DNA from: Nitrospina sp.
Lineage (GTDB): Bacteria; Nitrospinota; Nitrospinia; Nitrospinales; VA-1
Length of the DNA: 7,503 nt
Assembly: GCA_018647025.1 (NCBI GenBank)
Contig: JABGTQ010000061.1
Span: 1-7,503, forward strand
Direction: 5' to 3'
Shown: positions 1 to 6,431 of the stretch, in pieces
Numbering within the stretch: the first letter of the stretch is position 1
Layout: each line of letters begins with the position of its first letter
The notes under the pieces: model-generated
Databases searched by the model: none
Seen by the model: only the letters and a program-made list of their open reading frames with translations
Told to the model about the DNA's origin: nothing
Position numbers and translations under genes: made by a program

Positions 1-1008
1 TATAGCTTCCTCTAAATCACCGGTTGCAATGTATACTTGGCTCAATTGAAAATGGGCATCAATATAATCGGGATCCAAACGGATAGCATCTTTAAACCTG
101 CTTATGGCATCGTCATAAAGGTCGGACGCAAAATATTCGGAAGCGAGCAAATGATAAGCCTTTGGGTCGTCGAAGCGGATGCGAATCAAACCTAAATAAG
201 CATCAATTGCACTTTCATGTTGTCCTAATTTGTTGTAGGCAGTTCCGAGGTTGATGAATGCCACCCCATCATTGGGATTTATTATAAGAGCACTTGTTAG
301 AGGTTCGACTGCCTGTTTGTAGCGCTTGGCTTTAATATGTGCAATCCCGATGGAAGTAAAAGCTTCAGAAAATCCTGGGTTGAGCTCAATGGCCTCTCGG
401 TAAGCTCCTATTGCCAAATCGTAGTCTCTGATCTTCAAATAAGAATCACCAAGCGATATATAAGCCTCCGGATAATTTTGGATGAGTCGTAAAGTTTCTT
501 TAAATTCATCAATTGCTTTCTCAAAGTACCCTAAAGCTGCATACGTTTGGCCCAATGAAAAATATGCTGCTCCAAGATCAGGCTTTAGATTGATAGCATT
601 AAGTAGAGGTTGAATCGCAACTTCAAGCTGTTCGAGGTGATATAAAGACCACCCTAAGCCGTATTGGGCTTCTGCATAGTTTGGATCTAGATCAACCGCT
701 TTTTGGTAGGCTTCTAAGGCTTTATCGTACTGTTGCATTTCACCGTAACTACCACCTAATCCTTGGTATGCTGCAGAGTAGATGGGTTCCCAGCGAATTG
801 CCTCATTATATTCGGCTATGGCGTTATCATATAGCCCCAACTTTTGGTAAGCTCTTCCTAGTTCTAAGTGGGCTAAGAAGTCTTTTGGATTTTTTTCAAT
901 AGCTTTTTTATATGTATCAATCTGCGTAACACCCGCTTCTACCAAAGGTAATAAAACGAGTGACACAAAAAACATCATAAAAGCCAAAAATGGTTTGGAC
1001 CTCAACAT
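1..1008 (-). CDS. Exported TPR-repeat protein (3' end outside window)
   Basis: The frame is open from an ATG at 1008 to the left edge, giving 336 codons, so the C-terminus is missing. Residues 1-25 are a Sec signal peptide: a basic start (MLRSK), a hydrophobic core, and probable cleavage after VEA. From about residue 44 there are eight full tetratricopeptide repeats spaced exactly 34 residues apart (starts near 44, 78, 112, 146, 180, 214, 248, 282) and a ninth cut by the edge. Repeats show the usual pattern, such as AYxxLG, Y..A...Y..AI.L.P and P at position 32. TPR arrays are protein-binding scaffolds; with the signal peptide this one should act in the periplasm or at the outer surface. A Shine-Dalgarno GGGAGAG (1017-1023) lies 8 bases before the start. 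The gene begins 20 bases after the amt stop, so co-transcription with amt is likely. The partner and function are unknown. Confidence 0.9.
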   Translation of the reverse strand, partial: MLRSKPFLAFMMFFVSLVLLPLVEAGVTQIDTYKKAIEKNPKDFLAHLELGRAYQKLGLYDNAIAEYNEAIRWEPIYSAAYQGLGGSYGEMQQYDKALEAYQKAVDLDPNYAEAQYGLGWSLYHLEQLEVAIQPLLNAINLKPDLGAAYFSLGQTYAALGYFEKAIDEFKETLRLIQNYPEAYISLGDSYLKIRDYDLAIGAYREAIELNPGFSEAFTSIGIAHIKAKRYKQAVEPLTSALIINPNDGVAFINLGTAYNKLGQHESAIDAYLGLIRIRFDDPKAYHLLASEYFASDLYDDAISRFKDAIRLDPDYIDAHFQLSQVYIATGDLEEAI

Positions 1009-1028
1009 ATATAAAACTCTCCCTAAAG

Positions 1029-2264
1029 CTAGCTAAATCGAGAAGTAACATCTTCAGGGTAGGACTCCAATTTATGAATTGTGAGATCAGACCCCTTCAT
1101 TTCCTCATCGGCTTCTAATCTAATTCCAAATAGGGAATCTAGTGTTTTATATACAATAAATCCTGAGGTAAGGGCTATAACAATAGCAGCGACCGATCCA
1201 ATTATCTGAGCTAGAATGCTAACTCCACCTAGACCACCCAAGGATTCTTGCCCAAAAATACCGCACGCAATTCCACCCCACGAGCCACAAATTCCGTGAA
1301 GTGGCCATACGCCAAGGACATCATCTATTTTTAGTTTTTCTTGCTCCCAGGTAAAACCTTTAACAAATATCGCACCGGCGAGTCCTCCAATGATGAGTGC
1401 TCCTAATGGATGAACTTTATCCGATCCAGCACAAATGGAGACTAATCCAGCGAGTGCTCCATTGTGAATAAAACCGGGGTCATTTTTGGAAATCCACAAT
1501 ACAACGAGAATGCCTCCAACCATAGCCATGAGTGAGTTAACAGCAACCAAACCTGAAATACCACTGATCGTGGCGGCTGACATCACGTTGAATCCGAACC
1601 AGCCCACACAAAGCATCCAACTTCCAAGTGCCAAAAAAGGAACATTGCTAATAGGGATGGGTCGACTTTTTCCTTGCGAGTCCCACCGTCCTAATCTAGG
1701 ACCAAGAATATAAACAGCAGTGAGAGCGAGCCAACCTCCCATCGAGTGAACAACTACCGAGCCTGCATAGTCATGAAACGTCACTCCACCGGTAACTCCA
1801 GCAAGCCAAGAACCATCTTGTCCCAGAAAAATAATTTGTCCCCACACCATACCTTCAAATATGGGGTATACGATTGCCACGAAAATAGCGGCGGCTAATG
1901 CTTGGGTCCAAAATTTTGAACGCTCAGCAATTCCTCCAGAAATAATAGCTGGAATCGCAGCAGCGAAAGTCAGCAAAAAGAAAAAATGAACCAGCTCATA
2001 GCCCTGATTATTCCCTATGAGAGCTTTCGCAGGTTGAAAAAAGCTCACTCCGTAGGCAATGGCATAACCGATCAAAAAGTAGACTACGGTTGAAATAGAA
2101 AAATCTACAAGGATTTTAACTAACGCGTTTACCTGGTTTTTTTTTCGAACGGTTCCTACTTCTAAAAATGCAAACCCACCATGCATGGCAAAAACCATAA
2201 CTGCTCCAAGCATCATGAACAGAACATCTCCGCTGCTTGTTAAAGAAATAAGATTTTGCTCCAT
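1029..2264 (-). CDS. amt: Ammonium transporter (Amt/Rh family), intact
   Basis: This is a 411-residue inner-membrane ammonium channel, normal for the family (about 400), with about 11 membrane segments starting near residue 13. Functional residues can be placed by comparison with E. coli AmtB: Phe gate F100 (TFAAAIPAI), W141 (EGMVWG), D165 before the first pore His H173 (VVVHSMGG), GWFGFN at 221-226 covering the second Phe gate, the NGALAGL motif at 268-274, and the second pore His H323 (PLHGICGSWGG). Both twin histidines are present, so it should conduct. The cytoplasmic tail (from about 380, RLEADEEMKGSDLTIHKLES) keeps the acidic EEM...G.D..H pattern that contacts PII proteins, though it ends without the usual GE-x-AY. 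It lacks a signal peptide and differs in type from the neighbouring amtB-like gene. A GGGGGAGG purine run (2266-2273) lies very close to the ATG. Confidence 0.95.
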   Translation of the reverse strand: MEQNLISLTSSGDVLFMMLGAVMVFAMHGGFAFLEVGTVRKKNQVNALVKILVDFSISTVVYFLIGYAIAYGVSFFQPAKALIGNNQGYELVHFFFLLTFAAAIPAIISGGIAERSKFWTQALAAAIFVAIVYPIFEGMVWGQIIFLGQDGSWLAGVTGGVTFHDYAGSVVVHSMGGWLALTAVYILGPRLGRWDSQGKSRPIPISNVPFLALGSWMLCVGWFGFNVMSAATISGISGLVAVNSLMAMVGGILVVLWISKNDPGFIHNGALAGLVSICAGSDKVHPLGALIIGGLAGAIFVKGFTWEQEKLKIDDVLGVWPLHGICGSWGGIACGIFGQESLGGLGGVSILAQIIGSVAAIVIALTSGFIVYKTLDSLFGIRLEADEEMKGSDLTIHKLESYPEDVTSRFS

Positions 2265-2288
2265 GCCTCCCCCTATCTGGACTAAAAA

Positions 2289-2373
2289 TTAATATTACTC
2301 TTAAGTGAATGGAATGAAAATTTTTGAATGTAATATTAAATGCTATTAAAAAACCTACGGATTCACTTTTGAG
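2289..2373 (-). promoter_or_regulatory. Interlocking inverted repeats in amt leader
   Basis: Two long-range inverted repeats overlap in the gap between the PII gene and amt. One is a perfect 10-base repeat (TTAATATTAC at 2289-2298 with GTAATATTAA at 2330-2339). The other is an 11-of-13 repeat (CTCTTAAGTGAAT at 2298-2310 with ATTCACTTTTGAG at 2361-2373). In the minus-strand transcript their order is A, B, A', B', so the two helices either form a pseudoknot-like fold or exclude one another. Upstream of it, GAACA-CCTT-TGTTC (2373-2386 region) is a short hairpin without a following U run, so no clear terminator separates the genes. Whether these act as RNA structure or as DNA operator sites cannot be told from sequence. 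Confidence 0.35.
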
Positions 2374-2406
2374 AACAAAGGTGTTCGAAAAAAATTGAGA
2401 GTTTTG

Positions 2407-2835
<429 letters not shown>

Positions 2836-2924
2836 TTAAATGACAAAGCGAAAAGTTTAAAAAATTTTTGATAGACCAAATATTGTTCTAAAGCACTAAA
2901 TATGAACTAGAATTAAGATGATCA

Positions 2925-3799
2925 TTAACGTGAAATAATATAGCCACGTTCATTATGGAGAGCTAAGTCTAAGCCTTCCATTTCTTCATCATCGGAGACT
3001 CGCAAACCCATTATTCCATGAATCACTTTTAAAATAATAGCGCTCATAATGCCAGTATATAATAATGTTGCTCCAACTCCGAGGCTCTGAACTTTAACTT
3101 GGCTAACAATGCTATTAATGCCATCGCCGAACCCGGCACCACCTAAGCTTTCGGCACAAAAAATTCCGGCCATGCCAGCATTGATGTGGACCACAGTGCC
3201 TCCAGCAAAATCCAGGATTCCCTTATTTCCTAGCCATTCGCCAGTTCTCCAGACCCAATAACAGACTGGTGCATAAACGACCGTCATCCAGGGGGTCATA
3301 AAAACAAGCATAGCGGAAAACTTCATACGTTCAGCAATGGCTCCAACTATAAGAGCTGGAGTGATGATGGCAAATGTCATCTGGAATGTCATGAATACGG
3401 TTTCTGGTATTGAACCACTAAGTGTGTCGACGCCTATTCCCTTGAGAAACATTTTATCTAAACCACTCCAATAAAGACCTTCACCACCAAACGCTATGCT
3501 ATAAGCGTAAAGAACCCATAAAATGGTCATTAGTGATGTAATTGCGAAGCATTGCATTAGAACCGAAAGTACATTTTTACTTCTGACCATACCCGCGTAA
3601 AACAGGGGCAATCCTGAAATAGTCATAAAAAGAACCAGGGCAGTTGCAGTTAACATCCAAGCGGTATCTCCAGAGTTCAAAACAGCCGTTTTTTCGGCCA
3701 TGACCGAAAAGGGGAAAAAGTCGCCAATGTAAATAGGAGGCCTGACATTCCCCACAAGTCATTTGATATAGATCGTTGTTCGGAGGTATTACTTTTCAT
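2925..3799 (-). pseudogene. amtB: Damaged amtB-type ammonium transporter
   Basis: This is clear AmtB sequence: membrane segments from LTATALVLFMTISGLPLFYAG onward, F128/W169 equivalents of the Phe gate and Trp, LDFAGGTVVHINAG with the first pore His, and a GlnK-binding tail (GLRVSDDEEMEGLDLALHNERGY). The only long open frame, from a GTG at 3755, gives just 276 residues against about 400-430. Sequence runs from HINAGMAG (E. coli AmtB about 168-175) straight into IFCAESLGG (about 331 on), so roughly 155 residues are gone, including the second pore His and second Phe gate. The best start is an ATG at 3799 with AAGGGAG (3809-3815) nine bases before it. That frame encodes a signal-peptide-like start (GLLFTLATFSPF) but stops at 3677. 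One extra base in the run AAAAGGGGAAAAA (3707-3719) would join it to SVMAEK and the channel. Real decay or assembly/sequencing error are both possible. Confidence 0.8.
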
Positions 3800-4267
3800 G
3801 AAACGCAACTCCCTTAAGAAAAGATTAAAAGCTTTAAATAATCATTCCAAGAATTATGCCAATCTATAGCTAAACAATTATTTAATTCTATCTAACTGAT
3901 ATATAGGTGGTTATATTTTTTTAATAAAACTTGATACTAATAATTTTAAAAATACCTAATTAGGATATAGACTCATTTTGTTGCTTAAAATAAGCAAATG
4001 CCATATTTTTTAACAAATAAAAGTCATCAGCACTTTATAGAATTAAATGGCGATTAAATTAGCGAAAAATATTTGGTTAGTCTTTTTGTATAACTAACAT
4101 CTAGGTAATATTTTTTGTTTAAAAATTTAGAAGTTAGTTTAGGTTTTAAGAGTTGTATCAAATAATAAATAATATTTAATGATACATTAATAAAAAATTA
4201 ATTTAGACATTTTATTCTAAATATACAGAGGCTAATTAAGTAATTAATACCCCAAGGAGGGATTATT
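3800..4267. promoter_or_regulatory. Divergent non-coding region with dyad sites
   Basis: These 468 bases hold no credible gene and are markedly AT-rich. They separate the minus-strand amtB-type gene from the plus-strand NxrC-like gene and must carry promoters in both directions, but I cannot pick reliable -35/-10 pairs in such AT-rich sequence. Perfect dyads seen are: CCTAATTAGG (3955-3964); TTGCTTA-AAA-TAAGCAA (3981-3997); GTTAGT/ACTAAC with 11 bases between (4076-4098), with a further GTTAGT at 4133-4138; TGTATCA/TGATACA with 19 bases between (4154-4186); and TTTAGA/TCTAAA with 8 bases between (4202-4221). The longer ones are candidate regulator-binding sites; the shorter ones could arise by chance. 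Confidence 0.4.
4254..4260 (+). promoter_or_regulatory. Perfect Shine-Dalgarno for the NxrC-like gene
   Basis: AAGGAGG is a full match to the 16S rRNA anti-Shine-Dalgarno core and sits seven bases before a GTG. It fixes the GTG at 4268 as the start, which also places a proper signal peptide at the N-terminus. No other gene in the window has a site this strong, which suggests high translation. Confidence 0.85.
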
Positions 4268-5263
4268 GTGAAACAAAGTAAATTAATAAAATTATTGATT
4301 GTTGCTTTTACTCTTGGAATGTTTGCTGTTGCGAATGCAGCCGAGATTAAAGCGGTAAAGATAAATGGGCCAATCCCAATACAACCTGATGATCCATTTT
4401 GGTCAGAACGTTATGGACCAACTTCATTGAAGCATGTGATCGTTGACATGGACCCACAAATGATCACAAATCCAATGTGGCCAAACCCATCAACAAAATA
4501 TGTATTTGTTAAAGCTGCTACTAACGGCAAGGAAATTGCCGTTCATCTGGAGTATAATGATGCTACCCGGAACGACATCATGGTACAGTCCCAGCAGTAT
4601 AAAGACCAAGCTGCGATCATGTTTCCGGTAAATCAGTCAGGAGATGAGCCTCCATTCACCATGGGTGGAGATGGCGAACGCGTTAATATCTGGCAATGGA
4701 AAGCTACCTGGAACAAGGAAGGTGCAGGAAAAAATAGTAACTCTTCTATGCAGGACGTAGAAGATCAGTACGCATACATGGCGATGGGATCTGGCTCTTA
4801 TTATATGTATGAGCCTGACGGAAATCTGTCTGGTCTTGATACGGTCCATGGACAACCTGGTACTAAAGAAGCTTCCCGAGAAGAAAGAGGAGCAGGTAAC
4901 ATTGGAAAACGCTCTACCAATATTGATTTTGGGATGGGTAAGAATGAGGGTATATTCAATGACGGTCGTGCAACTGGTAACATTATGTCGGATGCACGCC
5001 TTCGAGTATCGGCTGTAGAAGATCTGAATGCTGAAGGTTTTAGCACTTTGACTACTCAAGCTACTCAGAACGTTGATGGTGAAGGTAACTGGAGAAATAA
5101 TCGTTGGTCAATTGTATTCAAACGTTCCCTTAGCACGAGTGACCAGAACGACACGCAATTTTCTGAAAGCAAGACGCCAATGGCCATTGCGATCTGGAAT
5201 GGTGGTAATAAGGAAAGAAATGGACAAAAAGCAGTTACGCAGTGGAATACACTTCACTACTAA
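4268..5263 (+). CDS. Periplasmic heme b protein, NxrC-like gamma subunit
   Basis: This 331-residue protein belongs to the ethylbenzene-dehydrogenase gamma/heme-binding family, whose members carry electrons from type II DMSO-reductase-family molybdoenzymes; the putative NxrC of nitrite oxidoreductase is one. Residues 1-24 are a Sec signal peptide (KQSKLIK, hydrophobic core, cleavage after ANA), so it acts outside the inner membrane. Family motifs: PFW near 43-45, AAIMFP (115-120), PPFTMGGDGERVNIWQWKA (128-146), WSIVFKRSL (280-288), and AIAIWNGGNKER...QK..TQW (306-326). By analogy with EbdC, whose heme is bound by a Met and a Lys, M132 and K285 are the likely axial ligands. No alpha or beta subunit lies nearby, and a terminator follows, so it is transcribed alone. 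NxrC is the preferred reading given nitrogen genes next door; gamma subunits of chlorate, selenate or dimethyl sulfide enzymes are alternatives. GTG start with a perfect Shine-Dalgarno. Confidence 0.8.
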   Translation: MKQSKLIKLLIVAFTLGMFAVANAAEIKAVKINGPIPIQPDDPFWSERYGPTSLKHVIVDMDPQMITNPMWPNPSTKYVFVKAATNGKEIAVHLEYNDATRNDIMVQSQQYKDQAAIMFPVNQSGDEPPFTMGGDGERVNIWQWKATWNKEGAGKNSNSSMQDVEDQYAYMAMGSGSYYMYEPDGNLSGLDTVHGQPGTKEASREERGAGNIGKRSTNIDFGMGKNEGIFNDGRATGNIMSDARLRVSAVEDLNAEGFSTLTTQATQNVDGEGNWRNNRWSIVFKRSLSTSDQNDTQFSESKTPMAIAIWNGGNKERNGQKAVTQWNTLHY

Positions 5264-5297
5264 CTATAGCTTGATAAATTAGTTGTTTTTTTTATTT

Positions 5298-5341
5298 ACC
5301 CAGAGTAGGGCTTTTTATAAAGCTTTGCTCTGGGTTTTTTT
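5298..5341 (+). terminator. Intrinsic terminator after the NxrC-like gene
   Basis: An 8-base perfect stem, ACCCAGAG (5298-5305) with CTCTGGGT (5328-5335), encloses an inner stem GCTTT/AAAGC (5310-5322) and runs directly into seven T residues. It lies 35 bases after the stop codon and should end transcription of the NxrC-like gene before the next unit. Confidence 0.9.
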
Positions 5342-5357
5342 ATTAGCCATGAAATTT

Positions 5358-5433
5358 TTCAAACTATTAATAATTAAATTTATATGTTGCTTCTTGGTGC
5401 GTCCTATTTAACAATTCATACGTCGAATATACT
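5358..5433 (+). promoter_or_regulatory. Candidate promoter region of the rudS-phr unit
   Basis: A promoter is expected between the terminator and the next start. Two weak sigma-70-like candidates are visible: TTCAAA (5358-5363) with TATATG (5381-5386) at 17 bases, and a good lone -10 TATACT (5428-5433) without a clear -35. Neither is strong evidence in AT-rich DNA. Confidence 0.25.
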
Positions 5434-5459
5434 TTAAAAAACTTAAAATTTTCGTAGTC

Positions 5460-6413
5460 ATGAAAGATAAAATAAAAATTGGAGTAAGTAGTTGTTTGCT
5501 TGGAGAAGAAGTTCGTTGGAATGGGGGTCACAAAAAAGATCGTTATGTTCAAGGAGTTCTAGATAATTATTTTGATTATGTACCAACTTGTCCTGAAGCG
5601 GATGTCGGGATGGGAACTCCTAGAGAAACCGTTGCTCTTTATGGAACTTTAGAAAAGTCTAAAATGATAAGTAAGAAAAGCCAAACGGATTGGACTGAAA
5701 AGATGGATGTTTACATGAAAAGTCGTATCAGTGAACTTGGGAAAAATGATCTGTGTGGTTATATTTTTAAGAGCAAGTCGCCCTCATGTGGCATTGGTAG
5801 AGTTCCTGTTTACTCTGAATTTGGGAGTAATAAGGTTAGACATGGCCCTGGTATGTTTGCTAGCTCGTTTATGAAAACCTTACCGTTAATTCCCGTTGAG
5901 GATGAAGGAAGGTTGCATGATCCTGTAATTCGGGAAAATTTTATTGTTCGAGTATTTTGCTTTCATAGGTTACAAAATTTTTTGAAAGAACGTTTTACAA
6001 TGGGAGCATTAGTTAGCTTCCACACCAGGCATAAATTTTTAATTTTATCTCATAATAAAAAACAATATGATGAGATGGGTAAATTGGTTGCTACTGGTAA
6101 AGCCTTAAACAAGGAGGAACTTAAAACTCGTTATGGTGTTCTGTTTATGGAAGCATTAGCTTATAAATCAACTCCAAAGAAAAATACGGATGTACTGCTG
6201 CATATGATGGGTTTTTTTAAAAAAATTCTTTCCAGAGAAGAAAAAGAAGATATTTTGAATACAATTGAAGACTATAGAAAAGGATTTCTTCCACTGATAG
6301 TCCCGATAACTTTAATACGACATCAAGTAAAAAAATATAATATTGAGTACTTACTGGATCAAATATATCTCAACCCACACCCAAAAGAACTCATGCTTAG
6401 GAACCATGTCTAA
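5460..6413 (+). CDS. rudS: tRNA 4-thiouridine desulfidase, RudS type (TudS-DUF1722 fusion)
   Basis: The 317-residue protein joins two domains. Residues 5-150 are TudS/DUF523: GVSSCLLGEEVRWNGGHKKD (8-27), VPTCPE (41-46), TPRET (53-57) and KSPSCGIGRVPVY (106-118). C12, C44 and C110 are the expected ligands of the catalytic [4Fe-4S] cluster. Residues 163-312 are DUF1722 (YbgA-like): RVFCFHRLQNF, FHTRHKFLILSHN and LVATGK. Published work on this fusion, named RudS, shows that it converts 4-thiouridine in tRNA to uridine, with DUF1722 binding tRNA. Since 4-thiouridine absorbs near-UV and triggers growth arrest, removal lowers UVA sensitivity. The downstream photolyase gene fits that role; E. coli likewise has ybgA before phrB. 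The domain begins right after the ATG, supporting this start, but no Shine-Dalgarno is visible upstream. All cluster cysteines are intact. Confidence 0.85.
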   Translation: MKDKIKIGVSSCLLGEEVRWNGGHKKDRYVQGVLDNYFDYVPTCPEADVGMGTPRETVALYGTLEKSKMISKKSQTDWTEKMDVYMKSRISELGKNDLCGYIFKSKSPSCGIGRVPVYSEFGSNKVRHGPGMFASSFMKTLPLIPVEDEGRLHDPVIRENFIVRVFCFHRLQNFLKERFTMGALVSFHTRHKFLILSHNKKQYDEMGKLVATGKALNKEELKTRYGVLFMEALAYKSTPKKNTDVLLHMMGFFKKILSREEKEDILNTIEDYRKGFLPLIVPITLIRHQVKKYNIEYLLDQIYLNPHPKELMLRNHV

Positions 6414-6431
6414 TACCCTTATTGCTTGTTA

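Noticed and set aside
3577..3762. 61-codon minus-strand frame starting at ATG 3762
   Set aside because: It overlaps the amtB sequence in a third frame, has no ribosome site and no recognisable product; it is a shadow of the damaged amtB.
4048..4065. Possible sigma-54 promoter (TGGCGATTAAATTAGC)
   Set aside because: The GG and GC are 11 rather than 10 bases apart and the flanking consensus is poor.
4637..5059. 140-codon minus-strand frame inside the NxrC-like gene
   Set aside because: It lies antisense to a gene with clear family motifs, is rich in Ser/Ile/His without domain logic, and has no ribosome site.
5367..5552. 61-codon minus-strand frame across the rudS start
   Set aside because: Low-complexity Phe/Tyr/Asn-rich translation from AT-rich DNA, overlapping the start of rudS, with no support.
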